Assembly: GCF_000733295.1 (NCBI RefSeq) | Contig: NZ_JPMI01000048.1 | Coordinates: 1 to 64,000, forward strand | Direction of reading: 5' to 3' | From: Archangium violaceum Cb vi76 | GTDB lineage: Bacteria; Myxococcota; Myxococcia; Myxococcales; Myxococcaceae | DNA length: 64,000 nt | Shown: positions 34,894-43,535 of the stretch, piece after piece | How positions within the stretch are numbered: the first letter of the stretch is position 1 | How the letters are laid out: every line of letters starts with the position of its first letter | Notes under the pieces: model-generated | The model's database searches: none | Told to the model about the DNA's origin: nothing | The model's input: only the letters and a program-made list of their open reading frames with translations | Made by a program: the position numbers and the translations under genes

Positions 34894-37605
34894 CTACAGG
34901 GACTGGGCAATCGTCTGCCGGTTGAGGATGCGCGGCGTGATGAAGATGAGCAGTTCCTGACGGTCGTCACGCTCGCGGAAGTTCTTGAACAGCAACCCCA
35001 GCACCGGAATCTTGGACAGGAAGGGCACCGAGTTGCTCTGGGTGCTGCCACGGCGCACGTAGATGCCGCCGATGACGGTGGTGTCGCCGTCCTTCACCAG
35101 CACCTGGGTGTTGGCCTCCTTGCGCTGGATGGCGGGCTGGCCGTTGGCACCCGTCTGCGAGGGATCCGGCTGGTTGTTGGCCGCGTTGATGGTCAGCATG
35201 ATGCTGCCATCCTGGGTGACGTGGGGCGTCACCTCGAGCGACAGACGCGCTTCGACGAAGGTGGTGTTGGCACCGGACGCGGACACCTGGCTGAACGGGA
35301 TGGACACACCCTGGCTGATGCGGGCGGTGTTGTTGTCCAGCGTCGTCACCTTGGGGGCGGAGATGGTCTTCACGATACCCTCGTTCTCCGCCGCCGACAG
35401 GCGCAGGTTGAGGGTGAGCGCACCACCGGCCGAGCCGAAGACGAAGCCGAGCGCACCACCGGAGCCCAGGCCAGCGCCCACCGGCAGGTTGACGGCGAAG
35501 TTGGGGATGTCGGAGACGCCCGGCGACGTGCCTTCGATACCACCCGTCACCACCGCGGTGTTCGGGAAGATGAGGCCGGTGGGATTGCCCGTGGAGGGCG
35601 CGGCCGAGGCCTGACCACCCCACTGCACACCGAGTTCGCGGCTGAACGAGGTGTTGGCCTCGACGATGCGGCTCTCGATGAGCACCTGCGGCGTCTGCGT
35701 ATCCAGGTTGCGCACCAGCGCTCGCGCCTTCTCCACGTTGGCGCGCACATCCTTGACGATGAGCACGTTGGTGCGCGCGTCCACCGTCACCGTGCCGCGC
35801 TCGCTCAGCACATCCTTGACCCGGCTCGACATGTCGCCGGCCGACGCGTAGTTCACCGGGATGAGGTTCACCAGCAGCTCCTCCTGGGCCACGAGCGACT
35901 TCTTGCGCTCCTGGCGCAGCCGGGCCTCCTCCTCCAACGTCTTGAGCGGAGCCACGCGCACGATGTTGCCGATCTCCTCCTTGCCCAGCGACTTGGTGCG
36001 CAGGATGAGATCCAGCGCCTGATCCCAGGGCACGTTGCGCAGGCGGATGGTCACCTTGCCGGACACGTCATCGGCCACGACGATGTTCTTCTTGGAGATC
36101 TCCGCGATGACGCGCAGCAGGTTCTGGATGTCGATGTCCTTGAACTCGAAGGACACCTTCTTGCCGCGGTAGCGGGCCTGCTGAGGCGCGCCCTCGGAGG
36201 CATAGGTGGGCGCCTCGGCGGTGAAGCCGGCGGTGCGCTGGGTGACGGTCACCTGCTCCGTCTTCACGCCCTTGACGCTCAGCCTCCAGGACAGGCCACC
36301 GCCCACCTGGCTCACGTTCTCCTCGATGGCGCCGTCCGCGGCCACCACCACGCGCACCCGGTTGCCCTCGCCGGGCACCGCGAAGGCGCTGATCATCTTC
36401 ACCGGCGTCTCCAGCGCGCTGGTGTCCAGGCTACGCTCCAGCCGCCGCGGCAGCCGGGCGTTCTCGATGGACAGCACGGCGCTGCGCGGATCCGGCCGCT
36501 CCACCTTCCAGGCCACCGCGCCCGACAGCTTCAGGTTCACCCGGCCACCGGACTCGTTCTCGTCGAAGGTCAGATCCTTCACCTCCACGGTGGCCAGCTG
36601 GGCGTCCACCGGCTTGACGCGCACGGGCTCGTTCTCCGCCACGACCTTCTCGGGCGTGTCGACGGTCGCGGAAGGCTTGCGGGCCACCTTGCCACCGAGC
36701 ACCACCTCCAGGCCGCGGCCGGTGCGCTCCACCTCGTAGCCGGGCATCTGCCCGCGCACGTCGAGCACCAGCCGGACCTTGTCCGAGTGGGCGCCCACGC
36801 GCACGTCCTTCAGCACGCCCGAGCGGATGCGCGGGGCACGCGCCGACAGGCCCACGCCGTACACGTCCACCGCGAGCCGGGGAGGATCCGCCAGCTCCAG
36901 CACCTCGTAGCGGGCGACCTCGCCGTCCGCGCGGATGCTCAGGGTGTCACGGGCGAAGGACAGGGCGGTGATGCGGCGGGCCGGGTGGGCCACCTCGCGC
37001 TCGTCCGCCTCGGCCGCCACCACGTTCTCGGGCAGCGCGGCGGACTTCTTCTCCTGCGGCTCGGCCGCGGCCGGCCGCGGCGCGGGGGCCACCACCGGAG
37101 CGGGCGGGGCGCTGGCGACGACGGCGGGCTTCGGCTCGGGCGCGGCCGGCGTCACCGGCTCCGCCTTCGCCTCGGCGACCTTCGTGTCGGCCACCGCTCC
37201 GTCCACGGAGATGATGACCTTGTTGCCGTCCGCGCGCACGTCGTACTGCGCGGCCTGGTGCAGGGCCACCAGCACCCGGCCCACGCTCGCGCGCTCGTCC
37301 GAGAACTGGGAGGCCACCACTCCGGCCACCGGTCCCTGTCCGTTGTGGTGTCCCTTGATGCCCGTGGCGTCCGCCGACGAGAGGTCCACCACCAGCCGCT
37401 CCGGACCACTCAGCCGGAAGACGGTGAAGGTAGGAGCCCGCGTGCCGGCCACCACCACCTGGGCGCCCGAACCCGTCTGCACGACCTTCAGGTCGCGCAA
37501 CGTATTGAGCTCGGCGGCCTCGGCCCCGACACTTACGATGGCAACCGCCAGGGCGGCCACCACGCTCATCAACTTGCCCCTCGTCACAGCGCTCTCCTCG
37601 AGCAT
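34894..37605 (-). CDS. pilQ: Type IV pilus secretin PilQ
   Basis: A 903-residue outer-membrane secretin through which the pilus passes. ATG 37605 has AGGGGAAG immediately upstream and gives a signal peptide ending about VGAEA; a longer frame to 37662 overlaps the region before it. Three beta-rich AMIN-type modules (LRDLKVVQTGSGAQVVV, ITALSFARDTLSIRADG, VEVKDLTFDENESGGRVNLKL) bind peptidoglycan. After them come the STN/secretin N0 domain (VSFEFKDIDIQNLLRVIAEISKKNIVVADDV), an N1 domain (LIVKDVRANVEKARALVRNLDTQ) and the secretin core (VLIESRIVEANTSFSRELGVQWGG to KIPVLGLLFKNFRERDDRQELLIFITPRIL). Length matches M. xanthus PilQ (about 900). It is the last structural gene of pilMNOPQ. In M. xanthus, Tgl helps PilQ multimerise; no tgl-like gene is in this window. 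Confidence 0.97.
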   Translation of the reverse strand: MLEESAVTRGKLMSVVAALAVAIVSVGAEAAELNTLRDLKVVQTGSGAQVVVAGTRAPTFTVFRLSGPERLVVDLSSADATGIKGHHNGQGPVAGVVASQFSDERASVGRVLVALHQAAQYDVRADGNKVIISVDGAVADTKVAEAKAEPVTPAAPEPKPAVVASAPPAPVVAPAPRPAAAEPQEKKSAALPENVVAAEADEREVAHPARRITALSFARDTLSIRADGEVARYEVLELADPPRLAVDVYGVGLSARAPRIRSGVLKDVRVGAHSDKVRLVLDVRGQMPGYEVERTGRGLEVVLGGKVARKPSATVDTPEKVVAENEPVRVKPVDAQLATVEVKDLTFDENESGGRVNLKLSGAVAWKVERPDPRSAVLSIENARLPRRLERSLDTSALETPVKMISAFAVPGEGNRVRVVVAADGAIEENVSQVGGGLSWRLSVKGVKTEQVTVTQRTAGFTAEAPTYASEGAPQQARYRGKKVSFEFKDIDIQNLLRVIAEISKKNIVVADDVSGKVTIRLRNVPWDQALDLILRTKSLGKEEIGNIVRVAPLKTLEEEARLRQERKKSLVAQEELLVNLIPVNYASAGDMSSRVKDVLSERGTVTVDARTNVLIVKDVRANVEKARALVRNLDTQTPQVLIESRIVEANTSFSRELGVQWGGQASAAPSTGNPTGLIFPNTAVVTGGIEGTSPGVSDIPNFAVNLPVGAGLGSGGALGFVFGSAGGALTLNLRLSAAENEGIVKTISAPKVTTLDNNTARISQGVSIPFSQVSASGANTTFVEARLSLEVTPHVTQDGSIMLTINAANNQPDPSQTGANGQPAIQRKEANTQVLVKDGDTTVIGGIYVRRGSTQSNSVPFLSKIPVLGLLFKNFRERDDRQELLIFITPRILNRQTIAQSL

Positions 37606-37674
37606 GCTTCCCCTCAACAAGTTGCAATGGGCCATGGGCGCCAGGGACTCCCCGGCTCCCATGTCACCGGGCCA

Positions 37675-38250
37675 CTACGGCTCCCAGTTCTTGCCCGTCA
37701 TCAGGTCGTAGGCGGGGTCCACCCGGCCATCCTGCTGCTTCAGCTCCAGCTTCACCGGGTTGTAGACCACCCGGTCCGCCGTGGTGGTCGTCTCCGTGAC
37801 GATGACCTCCTCGCGGAGGATCTGCGTCACCTTGCCACCCTGACGGCCCATCCGGGTGTTGCGGCGCACGATGTGGCCGCGGCCCATGGGATCTTCCACC
37901 ATGGCCATCGGGTTGGCATCACCGGTGATCACCGCCACCAGCTTGAGCTGATCGATGTCCCACTGGCACAGCGGCTCGGTGCAGGCCGTCACCTGGGCAC
38001 CGGGCTGCGGATTCTCGCGCACCATGTCCTCGATGGGACTGCGGAACGGATCCCGCCGGCCCATGGGATTGTAGCTGTAGACGTAGCCGGGAGCGGTCAC
38101 CACCGTGGTCGCCACCGGGGCTTTCTCCTTTGGCGCCTCGGCCTTGGGCTTGGCCGCGGCCGCCGCAGCCGGCGCCGCCGCCTCCTCGCCACAACCGGCG
38201 AGCGCGAGGGCCAATGCCCCCGAAATCAACATGGAGTGGAACGTCTTCAT
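37675..38250 (-). CDS. pilP: Type IV pilus alignment-complex lipoprotein PilP
   Basis: A 191-residue inner-membrane lipoprotein linking PilN/PilO to the secretin. ATG 38250 gives the signal MKTFHSMLISGALALALAGC with the acylated Cys at residue 20. An Ala/Pro/Lys linker (about 25-60) follows, then the PilP motif YNPMGRRDPFRSPIED, in which R-D-P-F is diagnostic, and the beta domain LKLVAVITGDANPMAMVEDPMGRGHIVRRNTRMG (L-x-x-V-G/A-x-x and the conserved P-x-G-x-G-x-x-V-x-x-G-x-x-x-G layout). It lies between pilO and pilQ with gaps of 48 and 69 bases, as in other pilMNOPQ operons. The start and lipobox are unambiguous. Confidence 0.95.
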   Translation of the reverse strand: MKTFHSMLISGALALALAGCGEEAAAPAAAAAAKPKAEAPKEKAPVATTVVTAPGYVYSYNPMGRRDPFRSPIEDMVRENPQPGAQVTACTEPLCQWDIDQLKLVAVITGDANPMAMVEDPMGRGHIVRRNTRMGRQGGKVTQILREEVIVTETTTTADRVVYNPVKLELKQQDGRVDPAYDLMTGKNWEP

Positions 38251-38298
38251 CCGCGGGTCCCCTTGTCGCCCCATTTCCAGGACCGATCAAGTTTCTGC

Positions 38299-38909
38299 TT
38301 ACTTCTTCTTCTTCTTCGAGTTCGCGGCCGCATTCGCCGTGTTGACGAAGCGGAAGGTGGTCGCGAGGAAGGAGGTGTTGAGCATCACCTTCTCGTTCTT
38401 CACCTTGGCTCCATCGAGCTTGATGTTGTTGACGTTGACGATGCGCCGCATGGTCGAGACCTCCTGCAGGAACATGGCGATCTCGTGGTAGTTGCCGCTC
38501 ACCACCATCTTGATGGGGATGCGGGCGAAGAAATCACCACCGCCCACCGTCTCCGGACCCGGCTCCACGCGGGCGATCTCCAGCCCGGCCTTCTTGCCGA
38601 TGTCGTTGAGCTGCGCGAGCAGCTCCTCGATGTCCTTGTTCTCGGGCAGCTCGGTGAGGGCCTCGGCGAGCCGCTGCTCCAGCACGTCCATCTCGCGCCG
38701 GCGCTCGTTGAGGTTCTGGGCGATTTCACTCTTCTCCGCCAGCTCCAGGTCCAGCTTGCGCTGCTCGCCGCGCTGCCGCTCCATCTCCACTTCCAGCGGC
38801 TGGATGCCGAAGAAGAAGTTGGCGGCCGTCAGCAGCACCACCAGGGCCGCCAGGCCGCCGAAGCGGACGGCGGGGGGGCCTTCGCGAGCCTCTCGAGGTA
38901 TTTGTCCAT
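38299..38909 (-). CDS. pilO: Type IV pilus alignment-complex protein PilO, frameshifted in this sequence
   Basis: PilO is a bitopic inner-membrane protein that pairs with PilN. The gene begins at ATG 38909 with MDKYLERLAKAPP, the usual cytoplasmic start of PilO, but the frame then runs to a stop at 38829. The remaining residues, AVRFGG ... VVLLTAANFFFGIQPLEVEMERQRGEQRKLDLELAEKSEI and the periplasmic domain to the stop at 38299, are read one base off. The frames meet at seven G on the plus strand (38872-38878); eight G would restore KAPPAVRFGGLAALVVLL. The span of 611 bases is one short of 204 codons. The membrane helix (about 15-35), the coiled coil (36-80) and the ferredoxin-like domain are otherwise intact. 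A short start at 38841 would lack the N-terminal tail and half the helix. A sequencing indel is likely. Confidence 0.9.
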
Positions 38910-38923
38910 GGCTCCAGGTCCTC

Positions 38924-39598
38924 TCAGATGGCGTAGTTGGCGGTGAGCAGGATGTCGAAGACCACCGTGCTCACCTCGTTGGGCCTGGAGGCACCCTGCT
39001 GGGTGCTCTTCAGTTCCACGTTGGAGAAGAAGGACTTGATGTCCGTCACGGGGAACTCCTCGATGGCGGACTCGGCCGCCACCAGCTCCACGCGGGACGT
39101 CTTGGCCTCGCGGCGCTGCTCCACCAGGCGGCCAATGCCCTTGGGCGTCCACACCATGCCGTTGAGGTTGCGCATCAGCTCGGCCACGTCGTCATGGCTG
39201 ACGGCGGAACCGGCGATCTTCACGTTGCCGCGCTCCTCGTTGAAGGTGCGCAGCCACACCTTCTTGGGCAGCGCGGTGGACAGCGCGTCCAGCATGCGCA
39301 CCGGACCGGAGCGGCCGCGGCGCAGCTCGTCCAGGACGGCGAGCTTCTTCTCCACCTCGGTCTTGCGGGTGTTGATGTTCTTCACCTCGCCGATCGTCTT
39401 GTCGAGATCGGCGATACGGCGCTTGGTGCTGGCCAGGCCCGCGGCCTGCTTCTCCACCACGCCAGCGCGATCGGCGTACCACATGTAGTTGCCCACGCAG
39501 GCAGCCACGAGCACGAACCCCAGGAGCGCCAGGACCTGGCGTCCCGCGTTCGGCCTGACCTTGGCCCGGACGGGCAGCAGGTTGATACGAATCATCAT
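38924..39598 (-). CDS. pilN: Type IV pilus alignment-complex protein PilN
   Basis: A 224-residue bitopic inner-membrane protein. The N-terminal IRINLLPVR is the motif that binds PilM in the cytoplasm. A single membrane helix (about residues 22-42, VLALLGFVLVAACVGNYMWY) follows, then a coiled coil (AAGLASTKRRIADLDKTIGEVKNINTR) and the ferredoxin-like periplasmic domain (VWLRTFNEERGNVKIAGSAVSHDDVAELMRNL). Two ATG codons in tandem start it (39598 and 39595); the choice does not change the fold. It lies 36 bases after pilM and 14 before pilO in the conserved order. Length is slightly above the usual 180 to 210 because of a longer C-terminal strand region ending TVVFDILLTANYAI. Confidence 0.96.
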   Translation of the reverse strand: MMIRINLLPVRAKVRPNAGRQVLALLGFVLVAACVGNYMWYADRAGVVEKQAAGLASTKRRIADLDKTIGEVKNINTRKTEVEKKLAVLDELRRGRSGPVRMLDALSTALPKKVWLRTFNEERGNVKIAGSAVSHDDVAELMRNLNGMVWTPKGIGRLVEQRREAKTSRVELVAAESAIEEFPVTDIKSFFSNVELKSTQQGASRPNEVSTVVFDILLTANYAI

Positions 39599-39634
39599 GT
39601 GCGTCGGTCCTTCGAAGACGGGGAGGGAGGAGGA

Positions 39635-40717
39635 CTAGCCGAGCTTGTCGCCGGGCTTGCGCAATGCCAGACCCACGGCCACCGCGGCCATCGGCGCCAC
39701 CTCCATGATGAAGGCGGGGTCGAACTTGCGGTTGTCCACGTCGATCTTCCGGAACGGGTTGAGGATCTCCACCGGCACGCCCACGCGCGTCTCGATGGTC
39801 TTGAACAGCGCCGGAATCTTGGCGGTTCCGCCGGAGAGGTAGACCTTGGTGAAGTTGGCGTCCACCGCGGTGCCCGCGTAGAAGTCCAGCGAGCGCTGGA
39901 TTTCACCGGCCACCTGCTCGGCCACGCCCATCAGCACCCGCTCCACCTCCTGGGGAACCACGGCGTCCGAGTCCCCGCGCGTGCCGCCGATCTTCAGCGC
40001 CTCGGCCTCCTCGTAGGAGACGTTGAGCTGCTTCTGGATCTCCTCGGTGAACTGGTTGCCACCGATGGTCACGTCGCGGGTGAAGACGGTGATGCCGTTG
40101 GAGATGATGTTGATGTTCACCACCGAGGCGCCCGCGTTGATGAGCACCACCGTCTCCTTGTCGGGGACGTCGTAGTTGGAGGCGAACATGTTCTGGACGG
40201 CGAAGGCGTCCACGTCCACCACCACCGGCTGCAGCCCCGACTCGGAGACCACGGTGGTGTAGTCGTTGATCATGTCCTTCTTGGCCGCGACCAGCAGCAC
40301 GTCCATCTGGCCGGTGGCGTCATTGCCGCCCGCGTCCAAAATCTGCGTGTCGATGTTCACGTCCTTCACGTCGAAGGGGATGTACTGCTCCGCCTCCCAC
40401 TGGATGCTCTCCTCGAGCTCCTCCTGGCTCATCCGGGGCATCTGGATCTTCTTGATGATGACCGAGTGGCCGGAGACGCCGATGGCGACCTCCTTGTTCT
40501 TGACCTTCAGCTCGGTCATCAACTCCTGCAGCGCCTGGACGATGGCGGTGGAGTTCATGAGCGCGCCGTCGACGATGGCCTCGGGAGGCAGCGGCTTCAT
40601 GCCGAAGCTCTGCAGCGCGTAGCTCACCTGGCCACGCTTGCGCTGCTCCTTGAGGAGGATCATCTTCACCGAGGTCGATCCGATATCGAGACCGAGAGCC
40701 AGCTTTCCCTTCGCCAT
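39635..40717 (-). CDS. pilM: Type IV pilus assembly ATPase-fold protein PilM
   Basis: A 360-residue actin-like cytoplasmic protein that binds the PilN tail and connects the envelope complex to PilB/PilT. ATG 40717 is preceded by GGAGCAA and gives MAKGKLALGLDIGSTSVKMILLKEQ, with the phosphate-1 loop LDIGSTSVK. Other landmarks are ALQSFGMKPLPPEAIVDGALMN, VVVDVDAFAVQNMF, VLINAGASVVNINIISNG (phosphate-2 loop, G-A-S variant) and VYLSGGTAKIPAL (adenosine motif). Length is normal for PilM. The longer frame to 40831 covers the intergenic region and is rejected. It is the first gene of pilMNOPQ, with 215 bases before it that may carry its own promoter. Confidence 0.97.
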   Translation of the reverse strand: MAKGKLALGLDIGSTSVKMILLKEQRKRGQVSYALQSFGMKPLPPEAIVDGALMNSTAIVQALQELMTELKVKNKEVAIGVSGHSVIIKKIQMPRMSQEELEESIQWEAEQYIPFDVKDVNIDTQILDAGGNDATGQMDVLLVAAKKDMINDYTTVVSESGLQPVVVDVDAFAVQNMFASNYDVPDKETVVLINAGASVVNINIISNGITVFTRDVTIGGNQFTEEIQKQLNVSYEEAEALKIGGTRGDSDAVVPQEVERVLMGVAEQVAGEIQRSLDFYAGTAVDANFTKVYLSGGTAKIPALFKTIETRVGVPVEILNPFRKIDVDNRKFDPAFIMEVAPMAAVAVGLALRKPGDKLG

Positions 40718-40785
40718 ACAGTCATTGCTCCTGGAGGGGCCGCCAGCGTAGCACCGGCTCGCGGGCCCTCCTAAAAAGTGCTCCG

Positions 40786-40806
40786 CGCCTGCCCGCGCAG
40801 CAGGCG
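40786..40806 (-). terminator. Weak hairpin before pilM (possible terminator of the upstream pilR2 transcript)
   Basis: Arms CGCCTGC (40786-40792) and GCAGGCG (40800-40806) enclose a 7-base loop. In the transcribed (minus) direction a run of five T follows, but only after eight bases (40773-40777), so terminator strength is doubtful. It could also act as an attenuator in the pilM leader. Confidence 0.3.
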
Positions 40807-40863
40807 GCCAATCTGTCCCCCGGAATCCCACGGCGGTGCACCCACGCCGCTCTTGTGGGGCCG

Positions 40864-40892
40864 ATTTTCCGGCTTCGGACGCGTTCCGTCAA
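40864..40892 (-). promoter_or_regulatory. Candidate sigma-70-type promoter for pilMNOPQ
   Basis: On the minus strand TTGACG (40892-40887) and GAAAAT (40869-40864) are 17 bases apart. They match the -35 consensus in five of six bases and the -10 in four of six. The predicted start near 40857 would leave a leader of about 140 bases before pilM, containing the weak hairpin at 40786-40806. Confidence 0.35.
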
Positions 40893-40932
40893 ATCGCCCC
40901 ACTCCCCGCTCCGTCCTCTACCCGGCAGCCAG

Positions 40933-42348
40933 TCAGCCTCGCTCCCCCTCGGCGTCCGCGTCGATTCCGTACTCCTTGATTTTGTACAGCAGGGCCCGAT
41001 GGCTGATCTCCAGCACCTCGGCGGCGCGGGTGCGGTTGCCCCGGGTGCGGCGCAGGGCGGCGCGGATGTAGGACTCCTCCAGGTCGCGGATGGCCTGTTT
41101 GAGGGACAGGTTGGCCTCGGAGGAGGGGCGCGTGGGGGTGAGCGCGGGTGCGCTGGCCGGTGGGGGCGTGGCCCAGAGCCGCTCTGGCAGGTTCTCCGGG
41201 AGGATCAGCGCTCCCTCGGCCAGCAGGACGGCGCGCTCCATCGCGTTCTCCAGCTCGCGCACGTTGCCGGGCCAGGCGTAGGAGGCCAGGAGGGCCTCGG
41301 CCTCGGGGCCGAAGCCGCGCACGGGGGGCTCGCGGTTGAGCTCGCGGTTGAAGCGCAGGAGGAAGGCGCGGGCCAGCAGGAGGATGTCCGAGTGGCGCTC
41401 GCGCAGCGGGGGCACGCGCACGTTCACCACGTTGAGGCGGTAGTAGAGGTCCTCGCGGAACTCGCCCCGCTCCACCAGCCGGCCCAGGTCACGCAGCGTG
41501 GCGGCCAGGACGCGCACGTCCACCTTCTCCGCGCGGTTCTCCCCCACCGGGCGCAGCTCGCCCTCCTGTAGCACGCGCAACAGCTTCACCTGGGCGGGCG
41601 GGGGCAGCTCCCCCACCTCGTCGAGGAAGAGCGTGCCGCCGTCGGCCTCGCTGAAGAGGCCGCGCCGGGCGGTCCGCGCATCGGTGAAGGCCCCCCGGGC
41701 ATGGCCGAAGAGCTCGCTCTCGATGAGACCCGTGGGGATGGCGCCGCAGTTGACGGCGACGAAGGGCATGGCGGCCCGGGGGGAGCGCGCATGCAGGGCC
41801 CGGGCGATGAGCTCCTTGCCCGTCCCGCTCTCGCCGGTGATGAGGACGGTGGTGCCCACCGGGGCGAGCCGCTCCACCTGCCGCATCACCACGCGCATGG
41901 ACTCGCTCTCGCCGAGGATGCCCTCGCCGGGCGCGACGCCGCCGGAGGCCTGCAGACGCCGGTTCTCCCGCAGCAGCCGCTCGCGCTCCTCCGCCTTGCG
42001 CAGGACGAAGACGATCTCCTCGGGCTTGAAGGGCTTGCGCACGTAGTCGTACGCACCGGCCCCCACCGCCTCGAGCGCCTGCTCCTGCGAGCCGTAGGCG
42101 CTCATCACCACCACCGTCAGCCCCGGGTGCTCGGCGAGCGCCTGGCGCAGCACGGACAGGCCGTCGCGTTTGGGCATTCGCACGTCGCACAGCAGCACGT
42201 CGTAGCCGCGCGCGGACAACTCCCGCAGCGCCTCCTCTCCATCCGCCACGGCGCGCACCTCGTAGCCCATCCCCGAGAGCACCAGGGTGAGCACGTGGCG
42301 GACGGAGGGCTCGTCGTCGGCGACGAGGATGCTGCGGAAGAGGGCCAT
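40933..42348 (-). CDS. pilR2: NtrC-type response regulator PilR2
   Basis: A 471-residue sigma-54-type activator by layout. ATG 42348 (GAAGGG upstream) gives the receiver domain start SILVADDEPSVRHVLTLVL, with phospho-acceptor Asp55 in LLCDVRMPK. The AAA+ domain has Walker A GESGTGKE (172-179), the loop FGHARGAFTDA (219-224), Walker B TLFLDEVGELP and the R-finger region REDLYYRLNVV. The Fis-type helix-turn-helix is at the C terminus (LRRTRGNRTRAAEVLEISHRALLYKIKEYGI). The loop reads GAFTDA rather than GAFTGA; the second Gly normally helps contact sigma-54. In M. xanthus the corresponding gene sits in the pil cluster with pilS2 upstream, as here (49-base gap). Its targets are unknown. Confidence 0.93.
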   Translation of the reverse strand: MALFRSILVADDEPSVRHVLTLVLSGMGYEVRAVADGEEALRELSARGYDVLLCDVRMPKRDGLSVLRQALAEHPGLTVVVMSAYGSQEQALEAVGAGAYDYVRKPFKPEEIVFVLRKAEERERLLRENRRLQASGGVAPGEGILGESESMRVVMRQVERLAPVGTTVLITGESGTGKELIARALHARSPRAAMPFVAVNCGAIPTGLIESELFGHARGAFTDARTARRGLFSEADGGTLFLDEVGELPPPAQVKLLRVLQEGELRPVGENRAEKVDVRVLAATLRDLGRLVERGEFREDLYYRLNVVNVRVPPLRERHSDILLLARAFLLRFNRELNREPPVRGFGPEAEALLASYAWPGNVRELENAMERAVLLAEGALILPENLPERLWATPPPASAPALTPTRPSSEANLSLKQAIRDLEESYIRAALRRTRGNRTRAAEVLEISHRALLYKIKEYGIDADAEGERG

Positions 42349-42397
42349 GAGACCCTTCAGAAGTAGCCCACTCCGGGGTGCGCGGCCAGATTCCGCC

Positions 42398-43519
42398 TCA
42401 GATGGCTGGCAGCCGGACAGAGAAGCGAGCACCCCCTCCCGGCACGTTCTCCGCCGTGAGCCGCCCCCCCATCCCCTCCGACAGGTACCGCGAGACGGCC
42501 AGTCCCAGTCCCGTGCCCTGACCGGGCTCCTTGGTGGTGAAGAAGGGCTCGAAGAGGCGCGGCATCACCTCCGCCGGGATGCCAGGCCCCATGTCCTCCA
42601 CCACCAGCACCACCTCCCCTTCCTCACTCCGGGTGGCGAGCCGGACGAGCCCCTCCCCTCCCATGGCCTGCACCGCGTTGAGCAACAGGTTGATGACGAT
42701 CTGTGACAGCGGGCCCGAATCCGCCCGCGCGAGCAGTCCGGGGGTGAGCTCCAACTCCAGCCGCACCCGCGAGAAGTCCCGGCCCACCTTCACCAGCTGC
42801 ACGCACGTCTCCACCACGTGCCCCACCTCCACCGGCCCCAGCTGCTCGCGCGCGGGACGGCCGATCTCCAGCAGGCCCCGGACGATGCCGTCGATGCGCT
42901 GCACCTCATGATCGATGCGCCCGAGGTACTCCTGCACCTCGGGATCCTTCACGCGGGCCCCGGCCAGAGAGAGGTAGCCGAGGATGCCCGCCAACGGGTT
43001 GCCCACCTCGTGGGCCACGCCCGCGGCGAGCCGGCCCACGGTGGCCAGCCGCTCCGCCGAGACGAGCTCCGTCTGCGCCTGGGCCAGGCGCGCGTTGGCC
43101 GCCCGCAGCGCCTCCACCTGCCGCCGCGTGGTCTCCTGCTCCTCCTGGAGCGCCGCCGCCATCCGCGACAGCGCCCGCTGGATGCGCGAGAGCAGCGGCC
43201 CCGGGCTCTCCAGGACCGACACGTCCAGCTCCAACCGGCCGAGCTGCTCCACCACCACCTCGGTGCGCCGCAGGGGCCGGCCCACCATGAAGTCCAACAC
43301 CCCGTACGCCAGGAGGGTGAGCAGCACCAGGTCCAGCACCAGGAGGAAGGGCAACGAGCCCAGCGTCCGCGACAACACCGCCGCCTCCGGCGAGCCGGGC
43401 GCCGAGCCTTGCCGCGCCACCTCCAACAGCGCCAATAGCGGCCGCTGCAGGGTGAGCCAGGTGAAGCCCGTGCCCACCACGCTGAGCAGGAAGGCGATGC
43501 TGGCGATCCGCCACTTCAT
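42398..43519 (-). CDS. pilS2: Sensor histidine kinase PilS2
   Basis: A 373-residue inner-membrane kinase, partner of PilR2. It has two N-terminal membrane segments (about 7-30 and 57-80) flanking a short, 25-residue periplasmic loop, then a HAMP-like and coiled-coil stretch (80-155) and the HisKA domain with His170 in AAGVAHEVGNPLAGILGYL. The ATPase domain shows the N box QIVINLLLNAVQA, the G1 box EDMGPGIP and the G2 box GQGTGLGLAVSRYL. The very small periplasmic part makes membrane or cytoplasmic signals more likely than a periplasmic ligand. It has no PAS domain, unlike PilS. It lies 16 bases after pilD, so prepilin processing and this two-component pair are probably cotranscribed. Confidence 0.93.
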   Translation of the reverse strand: MKWRIASIAFLLSVVGTGFTWLTLQRPLLALLEVARQGSAPGSPEAAVLSRTLGSLPFLLVLDLVLLTLLAYGVLDFMVGRPLRRTEVVVEQLGRLELDVSVLESPGPLLSRIQRALSRMAAALQEEQETTRRQVEALRAANARLAQAQTELVSAERLATVGRLAAGVAHEVGNPLAGILGYLSLAGARVKDPEVQEYLGRIDHEVQRIDGIVRGLLEIGRPAREQLGPVEVGHVVETCVQLVKVGRDFSRVRLELELTPGLLARADSGPLSQIVINLLLNAVQAMGGEGLVRLATRSEEGEVVLVVEDMGPGIPAEVMPRLFEPFFTTKEPGQGTGLGLAVSRYLSEGMGGRLTAENVPGGGARFSVRLPAI

Positions 43520-43535
43520 CCGCGTCCGCCCTCTT

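Noticed and set aside
35221-38946. A 1241-codon plus-strand open frame opposite pilQ, pilP and pilO
   Set aside because: Antisense shadow; it crosses three genes that have clear protein-family signatures on the other strand.
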